Shown here: positions 16,733 to 25,457 of the stretch, piece by piece
Numbering within the stretch: the stretch's first letter is position 1
Layout: every line of letters starts with the position of its first letter
DNA from: R-RK-3 sp963834945
GTDB taxonomy: Bacteria > Pseudomonadota > Alphaproteobacteria > Rhizobiales > Rhodomicrobiaceae
Length of the DNA stretch: 64,000 bases
Assembly: GCA_963834945.1 (NCBI GenBank)
Contig: CAWIDT010000007.1
Coordinates: forward strand, 372,001-436,000
Direction of reading: 5' to 3'
Position numbers and translations under genes: made by a program
Notes under the pieces: model-generated
Databases searched by the model: none
Seen by the model: the letters and a program-made list of their open reading frames with translations, nothing else
Told to the model about the DNA's origin: nothing

Positions 16733-17244
16733 CAGCGCCCTCCGTGACCCTGCGGGACGATCTGGTCAAATCCATCCCGAGCCTTCGCGCCTTCGCGATC
16801 TCGCTCTGCCACAACCGCACCGAAGCCGACGATCTGGTCCAGGAGACCTTGATCCGCGCCTGGAACAATCTGTCGAATTTCCAGGAGGGCACCAATCTCA
16901 AGGCCTGGCTGTTCACCATCCTGCGAAACAACTTCTACAACGGTTTGCGCCGGCAGAAACATCAGAACGAATATGCCCGCACCATGGACAATTCGCAATT
17001 CGTCGTGCAGGCCTCGCAGGACAAGACGATGGAATTCGGCGATGTCATGCGCAATCTCGCCGATCTGCCGCCCGACCAGCGCGAGGCGCTCATTCTCGTG
17101 ACCGTCGAGAATATGTCCTATGAGGAAGTCGCCGCCATCTGCGCCTGCCCCATCGGCACCGTCAAAAGCCGCGTCAATCGTGCCCGCGCCCGCCTGGAAG
17201 CGATGATGGACGGATCGCAGCAGAAATCCGCCGTTTCAAACTGA
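16729..17244 (+). CDS. ecfG: EcfG, general stress sigma factor (ECF15 group)
   Basis: A 171-residue ECF sigma factor with region 2 at about residues 10-75 (HNRTEADDLVQETLIRAWNN) and region 4 at about 110-160 (YEEVAAICACPIGTVKSRVN). It directs transcription from GGAAC-N16/17-CGTT promoters in the alphaproteobacterial general stress response and is held by NepR. Downstream genes DUF1328, csbD and PRC-barrel are typical stress-regulon members. Confidence 0.96.
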   Translation: MTAPSVTLRDDLVKSIPSLRAFAISLCHNRTEADDLVQETLIRAWNNLSNFQEGTNLKAWLFTILRNNFYNGLRRQKHQNEYARTMDNSQFVVQASQDKTMEFGDVMRNLADLPPDQREALILVTVENMSYEEVAAICACPIGTVKSRVNRARARLEAMMDGSQQKSAVSN

Positions 17245-17344
17245 AGCAATCCGCCCTACTCTCCTTCCGCAGCCTATCCCCGCATTTTCCAAAAGTTTAC
17301 GTCCTTCCATAAGTTTACGCCGCGCGACTTTCTTGGCGATTGCC

Positions 17345-17369
17345 GGAACTCTCCCACCCTCTGCGCATT
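17345..17369 (+). promoter_or_regulatory. Candidate EcfG promoter for the DUF1328 gene
   Basis: GGAAC (17345-17349), 16 bases, CATT (17366-17369): exact -35 and one mismatch in the -10 compared with the known EcfG consensus. It lies about 55 bases before the DUF1328 start codon. Confidence 0.4.
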
Positions 17370-17422
17370 ACCCGGCTGCCCGGACGTTGGACAGCGGGCA
17401 AGTCAAAGCGGAGGAGACAAGA

Positions 17423-17596
17423 ATGGGAAACCTGCTTCAATACGCCATTGTATTTCTCGTCATCGCCCTGGTCGCCGCCGCCGTTGGATTCGGCGGCGTG
17501 GCAGGTGTGGCGATGGACGGCGCGAGAATTTTATTCTGGGTTTTCATCGTGCTTTTCGTGATCTCGTTGATCGGCGGCCTCGCGCGGCGCGGTTGA
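17423..17596 (+). CDS. DUF1328 / UPF0391 small membrane protein
   Basis: A 57-residue protein made of two membrane helices (about residues 5-27 and 34-54) with Gly-rich turns (VGFGGVAGVAMDGARILF). This matches the small DUF1328 family, often stress-induced and of unknown function. The start at 17423 has GGAGGAGA just upstream. Its position after ecfG and the candidate EcfG promoter suggest membership of the stress regulon. Confidence 0.9.
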   Translation: MGNLLQYAIVFLVIALVAAAVGFGGVAGVAMDGARILFWVFIVLFVISLIGGLARRG

Positions 17597-17658
17597 GCTT
17601 GTTTCCGCAAGGTGACGCGGGCGGCAAACGGGTGAAACTTTAACCAGGGAGATCCAAG

Positions 17659-17859
17659 ATGGATTGGAACCGCATCGAAGGAAACTGGAACCAGTTCAAA
17701 GGCAAGGCGAAGGAACAGTAGGGTCAGCTCACGGACGACGATCTGGATGTGATCGACGGTCAGCGGGACGTGCTGGAAGGCAAGCTTCAGGAACGTTATG
17801 GCAAAGACCGTAACTCCATCCGAACCGAAGTCGACCGCCGGCTCGACTGTACAGCTTAA
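17659..17859 (+). pseudogene. CsbD-family stress protein with internal amber codon
   Basis: Reads MDWNRIEGNWNQFKGKAKEQ, then TAG at 17719-17721, then GQLTDDDLDVIDGQRD and on to a TAA at 17857-17859. CsbD proteins have Trp at this position (EQWG), so a single TGG-to-TAG change explains the stop. The rest of the frame is intact and CsbD-like for 66 codons in total. CsbD proteins are small, hydrophilic and stress-induced. The break looks recent, since no other damage is visible. GGGAGA lies upstream of the start. Confidence 0.85.
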
Positions 17860-17867
17860 ATTCCTGT

Positions 17868-17897
17868 AAGGTCGGCGAAGCTCCTGTCGCCGACCTT
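17868..17897 (+). terminator. Hairpin after csbD
   Basis: AAGGTCGGCGA and TCGCCGACCTT form a perfect 11-bp stem with an 8-base loop. No strong T-run follows, only a pyrimidine-rich stretch. It separates csbD from the PRC-barrel gene. Confidence 0.65.
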
Positions 17898-17974
17898 GCG
17901 TTCTCCCTCAAAAAATCTCAATTTAGCGCGGCCAAGGTTGAGGATCGTTCAACGAAATGAAGAGGAACGATAAG

Positions 17975-18487
17975 ATGAAATCGACTGTTCTGGCCGCGGT
18001 GTTCGTCGCATTCGCGACTCAGGCGATGGCTCAATCCACCGACGGCGTTTTCAAACTTTCGCAAGCGCCGGATGAATGGCGTGCGGCCAATTATATCGGC
18101 AAACCGATCGTGAACTCCGCCGGCGAGAAGATCGGCGATGTGAGCGACCTGCTTTTTGACCGGACCGGCAAGATCAGTACGGTCGTCGTTGGCGTCGGCG
18201 GCTTTTTGGGATTGGGTGCCAAGCAGGTGGGTCTTCCTTTCGAGGCGGTGACTTACGCCGACAAGAACGGCGACCGCCAGATCATGGTGCCCCTGACCAA
18301 GGAAGCCCTGCAAAGCGCGCCGGATTATACCTTCACTGAAAAAACGAGCTTCGATAAGGTGAAGGAAAAGGCCGGCGAAGTCGCTGAAAAAGCTTCCGAA
18401 AAAGCTGGCGAGCTGAAGGACCAGGCTGTTAAGAAAATTGATGAATATCGTAAGGAGGAGCCGAAAGACGCACCCGTGCAGCGGTGA
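17975..18487 (+). CDS. PRC-barrel domain protein, periplasmic
   Basis: A 170-residue protein with a signal peptide (MKSTVLAAVFVAFATQAMA), a PRC-barrel core at about residues 40-110 (IGKPIVNSAGEKIGDVSDLL, then TVVVGVGGFLGLGAKQVGLP), and a C-terminal Lys/Glu/Ala-rich tail with repeated KAGEVAEKASEKAGELK that should form a helix. PRC-barrel proteins of this kind are common in stress regulons, but their function is unknown. The start at 17975 is preferred over one 6 codons earlier because of the GAGGAA site. Confidence 0.85.
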   Translation: MKSTVLAAVFVAFATQAMAQSTDGVFKLSQAPDEWRAANYIGKPIVNSAGEKIGDVSDLLFDRTGKISTVVVGVGGFLGLGAKQVGLPFEAVTYADKNGDRQIMVPLTKEALQSAPDYTFTEKTSFDKVKEKAGEVAEKASEKAGELKDQAVKKIDEYRKEEPKDAPVQR

Positions 18488-18523
18488 TTTCGCGTCCGGC
18501 TCTTTCAACGAAGCCGATCAATC

Positions 18524-18558
18524 AAGGCACTCCGGGGCACAAGGCTTTGGGGTGCCTT
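18524..18558 (+). terminator. Hairpin after the PRC-barrel gene
   Basis: AAGGCACTCC pairs with GGGGTGCCTT (one G-T pair) around a 15-base loop, between the PRC-barrel gene and the kinase operon. No T-run follows, so termination is likely but not certain. Confidence 0.55.
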
Positions 18559-18577
18559 CATCGCGTAAGGTGCGGGT

Positions 18578-20125
18578 GTGACGCTGGGCATTTCGATGGC
18601 CGATTATCGCAAATGGTTTGACATCACGCGCATTCCCCATGCCTCGGTCATGCTCGGAGCGGCATTCGCGTTCCTGATGCTGTCCATCCTTGTCTCGATG
18701 ACATTGCTCGATTACACGCAGCGCCAGCGCGACGCGCTTGTTCAGACGATCGATGCGCAGAGCCGTCTGGACCTGCTGCTTGCCTCGATGCGCCGCATGG
18801 AAAGCGGCCAGCGCGGCTATCTGCTCACCGGCGATCCGCAATTCCTTGATATCTATAAGGAAACACTGGCCCAGATCGGGGACAAAATCGATGGTCTTGC
18901 GAACGCCGTAAATGAAAATGGCGCGCGCCAGACAGACGTCGAACGTCTCAAGCCGCTTATCGCATCCAAGCTGAACGAGATGGCTGACAGTCTCAGACTG
19001 TATGACGCGGGACAACGGGATGAGGCGATCAAGCTGGTCCGCACCGGTGCCGGCGCCCGCTACATGGACAATATGCGTGATATCGTGCGGCAGATCGGGG
19101 CGGATACGGCTGCGCAACGCGCGGCGCAATATGGCGCGGCGCGCCGGCAGGAACGATGGCTGCTCGGCATCAATATCGCTTCGGTGACACTCATTCTGCT
19201 GCTGGCGGGCATTTCCCTTCTCGCCATCCGCCGTGCCAATGCCGCCATGCGCCACGCCCAGCAAGTCCTGAGGGACTCCAACGCCGAGTTGGAGGCCAAT
19301 GTCGCCGCCCGCACGGCCGACCTGATCGCCACGAACGAGGAAATCCAGAAGTTCGCCTATATCGTCAGCCACGATCTGCGCTCGCCGCTGGTCAACATCA
19401 TGGGCTTCACCAGCGAATTGGAAACGCTGAAAGGTGAGCTGTTTCACAAATCCGAATTGCCGGGCGATCATCCGGCAAACGGGGCCGGGCTGGTGGCCGC
19501 GCCGGAGACCAACGGCGCAACGCCACGGGATCAGCTCGAACAGGATTTCGACGAAGCGCTGAACTTCATCAAGGCTTCTATCACCAAGATGGACCGTCTG
19601 ATCAATGCCGTGCTGACGATCTCCCGCGAGGGCAACCGCAGGCTCCAGCCCGAGCCGATCGACATGAACGAGATGTTCGAGATGATCACCTGTGCGGTGG
19701 CGCATCAGGCGCAGGAGGCCGACACAGCGATCGAGGTGTCGACATTGCCGACAATCGTCTCCGATCGGCTGGCTGTCGAACAGGTTTTCTCCAATTTGAT
19801 TGACAATGCCCTCAAATATTTGCGGAAAGGCGTTCGGGGTCGGGTCAGCGTCAAAGCGAACCATCAGGGCGGCAAGATTGTTGTCGAAGTCAGCGACAAT
19901 GGGCGTGGGATCGAACGGCGCGATCAGGCCCGGATCTTCGAGCTGTTCCGCCGTGCCGGCGCGCAGGACATGCCGGGAGAGGGCCTGGGGCTGGCCCATG
20001 TGCGAGCGCTGGTCCGCCGGCTTGGCGGCTCCATCGCCGTGGAATCCACGCCGGGAGAGGGCAGCGTTTTTCGCGTCTCGCTGCCTCGGGCTCTGGCGAC
20101 CGAACAAAGAAGGATGAGCGCATGA
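18578..20125 (+). CDS. CHASE3-domain sensor histidine kinase
   Basis: A 515-residue membrane kinase. A first helix (about residues 26-47) and a second (about 197-217) bracket a periplasmic CHASE3 sensor with the MESGQRGYLLTGD motif near residue 74. The cytoplasmic part has the HisKA phospho-acceptor His in YIVSHDLRSPL near residue 266 and an HATPase_c domain with N (FSNLIDNALKYL near 408), G1 (EVSDNGRGIE) and G2 (GEGLGLAHVR). It may start at GTG 18578 or at ATG 18596. Its stop overlaps the next regulator gene by 4 bases. The location suggests it feeds the PhyR system, which is an inference. Confidence 0.9.
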   Translation: MTLGISMADYRKWFDITRIPHASVMLGAAFAFLMLSILVSMTLLDYTQRQRDALVQTIDAQSRLDLLLASMRRMESGQRGYLLTGDPQFLDIYKETLAQIGDKIDGLANAVNENGARQTDVERLKPLIASKLNEMADSLRLYDAGQRDEAIKLVRTGAGARYMDNMRDIVRQIGADTAAQRAAQYGAARRQERWLLGINIASVTLILLLAGISLLAIRRANAAMRHAQQVLRDSNAELEANVAARTADLIATNEEIQKFAYIVSHDLRSPLVNIMGFTSELETLKGELFHKSELPGDHPANGAGLVAAPETNGATPRDQLEQDFDEALNFIKASITKMDRLINAVLTISREGNRRLQPEPIDMNEMFEMITCAVAHQAQEADTAIEVSTLPTIVSDRLAVEQVFSNLIDNALKYLRKGVRGRVSVKANHQGGKIVVEVSDNGRGIERRDQARIFELFRRAGAQDMPGEGLGLAHVRALVRRLGGSIAVESTPGEGSVFRVSLPRALATEQRRMSA

Positions 20126-20544
20126 ACACCGCTGTGACTATCGTGATGATCGAGGACGATGACGGGCACGCAAGGCTGATCGAGAAGAACATCGTCCGCG
20201 CCGGCGTCAAAAATCCCATCGTGCACTTCACGACCGGCGGCGCCGCGATGGAATATCTGATGCGGCATCATCAAAGCACGGGTAGCCTGCTCATCCTGCT
20301 CGACCTCAACCTTCCCGACATGACGGGCATCGACATCCTGCAAAGTCTGAAGGCTGACGAGACGCTCAAAAAAGCGCCGGTCATCGTGCTAACGACGACG
20401 GACGACAAGCGCGAAATCGAGCGCTGCTACGAACTCGGTTGCAGCGTCTACATCACCAAGCCGGTGGAGTACGAGCATTTCGCTAATGCAATCCGCCAAC
20501 TCGGGCTATTCTTCTCTGTCATTCAGGTGCCGGAGACCAAATGA
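20122..20544 (+). CDS. CheY-like single-domain response regulator
   Basis: A 140-residue receiver with the acidic pair in IEDDDGHA near residue 11, the phospho-acceptor Asp in LILLDLNLPDMTG near residue 65, Thr in VLTTTDD and Lys in ITKPVEY near 113. There is no output domain, so it probably shuttles phosphate. Single-domain regulators are known links between kinases and PhyR in other alphaproteobacteria. It overlaps the genes on both sides by 4 bases (ATGA), so the three are translationally coupled. Confidence 0.92.
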   Translation: MNTAVTIVMIEDDDGHARLIEKNIVRAGVKNPIVHFTTGGAAMEYLMRHHQSTGSLLILLDLNLPDMTGIDILQSLKADETLKKAPVIVLTTTDDKREIERCYELGCSVYITKPVEYEHFANAIRQLGLFFSVIQVPETK

Positions 20545-21626
20545 TGCAGGACGCTGGCGCCTACGTCTTATTCATCGACGATGATGAGGGACTTGGGCAA
20601 CTGGTCAAAAGGGATTTGGAACGGCACGGCTTCGGCGCCGAACTCGCGCTGGACGGCGTGAGCGGCCTGGCGCGTATCGCCGAGGGCGGCATCGATGCCG
20701 TGGTGCTGGACCACCACCTTCCGGACCAGGAGGGACTTGGCATCCTGATTGAAATTCAGAAGCTGTCCGACCCGCCGCCCGTGATCTACCTGACCGGAGC
20801 CGAGGACAGCAAAACCGCCGTGGCGGCGCTGAAGGCCGGCGCCACGGATTATGTGATCAAGGACATCCGCGGCGAGTTTCTTGCGCTTCTGCGGGCCGAT
20901 ATCGAGGCGGGAATACAATCCGCCAATCTGCGCCGGGCCAAGACCGCCGCCGAGACGGAGACCATGGCGGCGCGGGACCGCTATAAGGCGCTGGCGCAGG
21001 AGCGCGAGGTGCTGTTGCGCGAGGTCAATCACCGCGTCAGCAACAGCCTTCAACTCATCGCGTCGCTCCTGCAGTTCCAGGCGCGCGGCGCCACGCCGGA
21101 AATTACCCGCGCCCTGATGGAAGCGCATGGCCGCGTGCTGGCCGTCGCCAAGGTGCATCGCAGCCTGTACACCTCGCAGAACGTGCAGTCGGTGTCGCTC
21201 CACCGCTATATCGAGGCGCTCGCTGAAGACATCGAAAGCGCGGCGGGCGATGACAGCGGCGGCAACTCCTTTTCGCTGGTTGCCGACCCCATCGAAATCG
21301 AGCCGGACCGTGCCGTCGCGGTCGGTGTGATGCTGACGGAACTGGTGCTGAATGCGCGAAAGCACGCCTATCCGGACGGCAATGGCCCGATCCGCGTCAG
21401 GCTGCAGGCCGTCGAACCGCATCGCAGCGTGCTCAGCATCGAGGATGACGGTGTGGGCCTTGCCAGTGGCAGCTCCGACGCGACAGGGCTTGGCAGCGTC
21501 ATCATCAAGGCGATGGTGCAGAAGCTGGGCGCCGAAATGCGCTACGATCCGGATCACAAGGGCACCCGTGCGATCATCGCCTTCGATCCCACATCCTCGA
21601 TCCCGCGCGCCGCGCCGAGCGAGTAG
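20541..21626 (+). CDS. Response regulator-HisKA_2 histidine kinase fusion
   Basis: A 361-residue protein with an N-terminal receiver (residues 7-120; phospho-acceptor Asp in AVVLDHHLPD near 56) joined by a helix to a HisKA_2-type kinase (His in LLREVNHRVSNSLQLIASLL near residue 160) and an HATPase domain (ELVLNARKHAYPDG near 268, IEDDGVGL near 304). Soluble, with no membrane helix. HisKA_2/HWE kinases are the class that phosphorylates PhyR, so this is the best candidate PhyR kinase in the window. It is the last gene of a three-gene operon. Confidence 0.92.
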   Translation: MMQDAGAYVLFIDDDEGLGQLVKRDLERHGFGAELALDGVSGLARIAEGGIDAVVLDHHLPDQEGLGILIEIQKLSDPPPVIYLTGAEDSKTAVAALKAGATDYVIKDIRGEFLALLRADIEAGIQSANLRRAKTAAETETMAARDRYKALAQEREVLLREVNHRVSNSLQLIASLLQFQARGATPEITRALMEAHGRVLAVAKVHRSLYTSQNVQSVSLHRYIEALAEDIESAAGDDSGGNSFSLVADPIEIEPDRAVAVGVMLTELVLNARKHAYPDGNGPIRVRLQAVEPHRSVLSIEDDGVGLASGSSDATGLGSVIIKAMVQKLGAEMRYDPDHKGTRAIIAFDPTSSIPRAAPSE

Positions 21627-21638
21627 CGGCGCCGCGCC

Positions 21639-23774
21639 TCAGTTCGAGAACAGCTCCTCCAGCAGGGATTTATGCCCGCCGCTCCGGCCGGTGGCCGCGG
21701 TGCCCGTGGTGCCGGCATTGGGCGTGCCCAGCGTCGTATCGCGGGCGACGCGCCGGTCATCGCCGAACAGCGTGTCCCACAAGGAGCCGCCCCCGCCGCC
21801 GCTCTGCGACACGCGGGCATTGACCTGTGGCTGGTCGCCGCCGGGCAGGAAAGCCGGCTGCTTGTTGACATGCGCGTAGATCATCAGGTCGCGCCAGATC
21901 AGCGTCGGCAGCGAACCGCCGGTCACGCGCTTCATCGGCTTGAAATCGTCATTGCCCAGCCAGACGCCCGTCACGTAATGCGCCGTGTAGCCGATGAACC
22001 AGGCATCGCGATAATTCTGCCCGGTTCCGGTCTTGCCCGCCGCGGGATGCGGGTCGATGGAGCCGACATTGCCCGTGCCATATTGGATGGTCGCGGTCAG
22101 CATGTTGTTCATCGCCGCGACGTCGGCCGGGCCGATCACCCGGCCCCAATTGGTCCGGCCCACCTCGTAGACCGTCTTGCCCGCCGCGTCGCGTATCGTC
22201 GTGATGATATGCGGCTTGGCGCTGAAGCCGCCATTGGCGAACGGCACATAGGCCGAGGTCAGCTCCAGCAGCGACACCTCGGACGTCCCCAGCGCGATCG
22301 AGGCGTTCGGCTCCAGCGGCGAGACGATGCCCAGCCGGTGCGCGGTCTTGATCACATTGTCCCGCCCGGCCCATTCGCACAGCCGCACCGCGACCGTATT
22401 CAGCGATTTCGCCAGGCCGTCCCGCATGGTGACATCGCCGTAATAGTGGTCGTTGTAGTTGGAAGGGGTCCAGTTGCCGATCCGCAGCGGCCCGTCATGG
22501 ATCAGGCTGTCGGGCGTCATGCCGCGCTCGATGGCGGCGAGATAGACGAAGGGTTTGAAGGTCGAGCCCGGCTGCCGCTTGGCCTGCACGACATGATTAT
22601 ACTGGCTCACCGTGTAGTCGCGCCCGCCGACCATCGCCTTGATGGCGCCGTTGCGGTCGATGATCACGGCGGCAGCCTCGCCCGCGTCGTAATCATTGCC
22701 CTCCTTGTCCATGTGGTCCTTGACGATGCGCTGCGCCACGCCCTGCAGCTCGTAATCGATCGTCGTCTCGACCACCACGTCCTCGTTGATGTCGAGGCCG
22801 AGGTCAGGCAACTGCTGCACCACCCAGTCGATCACATAGCCGTAGCTCTCCGAGGGCAGATAGGTGCGCAAGGCCGGCGGGTCCGCCAGCGCCTCCTGAA
22901 AACTCCGCTGGGTGATGTCGGAGGCGTCCCGCATGAGTGTAAGCACCAGCTTGCCGCGTTCCAGCGAGCGCGCCAGATTGGTGGTCGGCGCATAATAGGT
23001 GGGCGATTTGATCAAGCCTGCGAGGATCGCCGCCTCGTAGGGCGTAACCTTCGTGGCGCTCTTGCCGAAATAATGCTGCGCCGCCGCCTCCACCCCGTAA
23101 TTGCCCGCTCCGAAATAGATGCGGTTGAGGTAGAGCTCCAAAATCTGCTTCTTTTCCAGCCGGTATTCGAGCGACAGCGACAGCAGCGCTTCCTCGATCT
23201 TGCGCCAATAGGTGCGGTCCGGCTTCAGGAACAGCACTTTGACCAGTTGCTGTGTGATGGTGCTGCCGCCCTGGATGACGCGGCCGGCGCGATAATTGGC
23301 GATCGAGGCGCGCACCATGCCGACCGGATCGAAGCCGAAATGATGGAAAAAGTGCCGGTCCTCGGTGTCGAGCACGGCCTGGATTAGATGCGGTGGCATG
23401 GCATCGAGTTTGATGTGGTTGCGGCGCAGCCCCTTTTCCGCGATCACCCGCTTGTTCTCGGCCAGAATGGTGATCTTGGCGGCGCTTTTGCTCAATCCCG
23501 CCTTTAACGGGTCTTCCGCCAGCAGGGAATAGACCGTCACCGCGCCGACCAGGATCAGAATCAGCCAGATCGCCGCGACACAGCTCCAATAGAGGGCCGC
23601 GCGCGCGCCCCGCACGTACCAGCGTCGCCGCTTTTGCACCGGAGGAGCAGAAGGCTGCGCGGCGAACAGGCGCTGCAATCGCGGCGGCAAGGGCTCCCAT
23701 CCGAATGGCGCGCCGGCATCTGGGTGCGCGCCGCCATCATCGGGATCTTCGCCAAGCGTGTCCTTGCGTTTCAT
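21639..23774 (-). CDS. mrcA: Penicillin-binding protein 1A (bifunctional peptidoglycan synthase)
   Basis: A 711-residue class A PBP. A cytoplasmic Arg-rich tail precedes one membrane helix (about residues 56-85). The glycosyltransferase domain has the catalytic Glu in LDTEDRHFFHHFGFDP near 141, then GGSTITQQLVK near 170. The transpeptidase has the active Ser in PGSTFKPF near 420, SLN near 475 and KTGTG near 608. A Gly/Ser/Thr-rich linker leads to the C-terminal LLEELFSN. The start at 23774 (MKRKDTLGED) is chosen; an upstream frame reaching 24398 overlaps the divergent gene and looks random. Confidence 0.93.
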   Translation of the reverse strand: MKRKDTLGEDPDDGGAHPDAGAPFGWEPLPPRLQRLFAAQPSAPPVQKRRRWYVRGARAALYWSCVAAIWLILILVGAVTVYSLLAEDPLKAGLSKSAAKITILAENKRVIAEKGLRRNHIKLDAMPPHLIQAVLDTEDRHFFHHFGFDPVGMVRASIANYRAGRVIQGGSTITQQLVKVLFLKPDRTYWRKIEEALLSLSLEYRLEKKQILELYLNRIYFGAGNYGVEAAAQHYFGKSATKVTPYEAAILAGLIKSPTYYAPTTNLARSLERGKLVLTLMRDASDITQRSFQEALADPPALRTYLPSESYGYVIDWVVQQLPDLGLDINEDVVVETTIDYELQGVAQRIVKDHMDKEGNDYDAGEAAAVIIDRNGAIKAMVGGRDYTVSQYNHVVQAKRQPGSTFKPFVYLAAIERGMTPDSLIHDGPLRIGNWTPSNYNDHYYGDVTMRDGLAKSLNTVAVRLCEWAGRDNVIKTAHRLGIVSPLEPNASIALGTSEVSLLELTSAYVPFANGGFSAKPHIITTIRDAAGKTVYEVGRTNWGRVIGPADVAAMNNMLTATIQYGTGNVGSIDPHPAAGKTGTGQNYRDAWFIGYTAHYVTGVWLGNDDFKPMKRVTGGSLPTLIWRDLMIYAHVNKQPAFLPGGDQPQVNARVSQSGGGGGSLWDTLFGDDRRVARDTTLGTPNAGTTGTAATGRSGGHKSLLEELFSN

Positions 23775-24027
23775 GCCAGAGTCTCGCCCCGGAACCGATT
23801 TTCGGGCAACCTTATGCTGCGTTCGGCGGATTTGAAACCGGCGTGGCGGCAGCGCTGCAATCTGTGCAGAGTTTCCAAAACTGGCCTTCCCCCAGAATGC
23901 CTGCTTATCCGCGAATTGCGACGAGAGCGGGACGCAGCTCCGCCGCGCCCACGCACGGATTGTCATTGGGCAAGCGGGGAAAACCCGTTTAGCCTTACCC
24001 GCGAACCAAGGGCCGGAGCTTTCGCGA

Positions 24028-25254
24028 ATGGCGGAGTATTTCGACAGCGAGGAAACGCGCGATCCAGCAGCACGGGAAGCCGGACTTCTGCGCCGCCTCC
24101 CGGCTATCATCGCCCAGGCACGCAAAGGCGCGCCCGGCTGGGCCAGCCATCTGCGCGACATCGGCGCCACCGACATCTCCAGCCGTGCGGCACTGGCCAT
24201 GCTGCCGCTGTTGCGCAAATCCGATCTGCCGGAGCTGCAGAAGTCCGATCCGCCCTTTGGCGGGCTCGTCATGGACAGACCGCTGGCCCGCATCATGGTC
24301 TCGCCCGGCCCGATCTTCGAGCCACAGCCCGCCCGGCCCGACCCGTGGCGCATGGCCCGCGCACTGTTCGCGGCCGGCTTCCGGCGCGGCGATATCATTC
24401 ACAACGCCTTCGCCTATCATCTGACGCCTGCCGGCTTCATGTTCGACGAAGCGGCGCGCGCGCTGGGCTGCACGGTCGTCCCCGCCGGCACCGGCAACAC
24501 CGAACAGCAGGCCGAGGCGGCGATCCGGCTGCGGCCGGGCGGCTTCGTCGGCACCCCGGATTTCCTGAACCTGCTCATCGACAAGATCGTCGAGCTTGGC
24601 GGCTCCTCCGGCTTTGTGAGGGCGCTGGTCTCGGGCGGCGCGCTGTTTCCGGCCTTGCGCGCCGGCTATGCCGGGCGCGGCGTCGCCGTGCTGCAATGCT
24701 ACGCCACCGCCGAGGCGGGCCTCATCGCCTATGAAAGCGCCGCCGATAGCGGGCTGATCCTCGACGAGGGCGTGCTGGTCGAGATCGTGCGGCCCGGCAC
24801 CGGCGATCCCGTGCCGGAAGGCGAGGTCGGCGAAGTGGTCGTGACCAATTTCGACGATACCTATCCGCTGATCCGCTTCGCCACAGGCGATCTGTCCGCG
24901 GTGATGCCGGGCCTCTCCCCTTGCGGGCGGACGGGCGCGCGCCTCAAGGGCTGGCTGGGGCGCGCCGATCAGACCACGAAGGTGAAAGGCATGTTCGTGC
25001 ATCCGCGTGACATCGCCGAAATCGGCAAGCGGCATCCTGAGCTTGGGCGGCTGCGGCTTCTGGTGCGGCGAACCGGCGATCAGGACGAGATGCTGCTGAT
25101 GGTCGAAAGCTCAGGCGATGGCGAAGACCTGCGCACCCGCGTCACCGCGACGCTTGCCAGCCTCACCCGGCTGAAGGGCGCCGTGCAATTCGCCGCCCCC
25201 GGTTCGCTGCCGAACGACGGCAAAATCATCGCCGACGAGCGCGGCTACTCGTGA
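24028..25254 (+). CDS. PaaK-like AMP-dependent ligase (phenylacetate-CoA ligase family)
   Basis: A 408-residue protein related to phenylacetate-CoA ligases. The block MVSPGPIFEP near residue 91 replaces the usual SSGTTG phosphate loop; this SPGPI variant occurs in a known PaaK branch. Later blocks fit the fold: LVSGGALFP near 197, YATAEAGLIAYE near 224, FATGDLSAVM near 289, and a C-terminal lid domain starting GRADQTTKVKGMFVHP near 315. The acyl substrate is unknown. Family members often sit with branched-chain ABC transporters, but none is here. Confidence 0.8.
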   Translation: MAEYFDSEETRDPAAREAGLLRRLPAIIAQARKGAPGWASHLRDIGATDISSRAALAMLPLLRKSDLPELQKSDPPFGGLVMDRPLARIMVSPGPIFEPQPARPDPWRMARALFAAGFRRGDIIHNAFAYHLTPAGFMFDEAARALGCTVVPAGTGNTEQQAEAAIRLRPGGFVGTPDFLNLLIDKIVELGGSSGFVRALVSGGALFPALRAGYAGRGVAVLQCYATAEAGLIAYESAADSGLILDEGVLVEIVRPGTGDPVPEGEVGEVVVTNFDDTYPLIRFATGDLSAVMPGLSPCGRTGARLKGWLGRADQTTKVKGMFVHPRDIAEIGKRHPELGRLRLLVRRTGDQDEMLLMVESSGDGEDLRTRVTATLASLTRLKGAVQFAAPGSLPNDGKIIADERGYS

Positions 25255-25314
25255 CGGCCCACGCGCGACACCCCTAAAGCGTGGCCATTTTAGCTGCGAG
25301 GGCCTTGGATTCTG

Positions 25315-25425
25315 TCGCCCCGGACGAAGCGTAGCGAAGATCGGGGGCCAATCGCCTTATCGTCTGGCACATGGGCCCCGGCTCGGTGGCGGGCGACAAA
25401 CGTTTCTACCTGAACCGACCTGCTG
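25315..25425. repeat. Dispersed composite repeat, modules B+A (reverse)
   Basis: Reverse-oriented relative of the 4496-4634 composite: module B at 25315-25353 (CCCCGGACGAAGCG to ATCGGGGGCC) and module A at 25376-25423 (CCCGGCTCGGTGGCGGGCG to CCTGAACCGACCTG). It fills most of the gap between two convergent genes. Confidence 0.75.
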
Positions 25426-25457
25426 TAGTCGCCGGCGAGCCGGATTGCGTGCCGCGG

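Noticed and set aside
17719..17721. Pyrrolysine or other recoding at the csbD TAG.
   Set aside because: Pyrrolysine use is not expected in alphaproteobacteria and the position is simply the conserved Trp. A point mutation or base error is the simpler explanation.
18518..20107. Long open frame antisense to the CHASE3 kinase, 529 codons.
   Set aside because: High-GC shadow with no domain, while the kinase on the plus strand has complete motifs.
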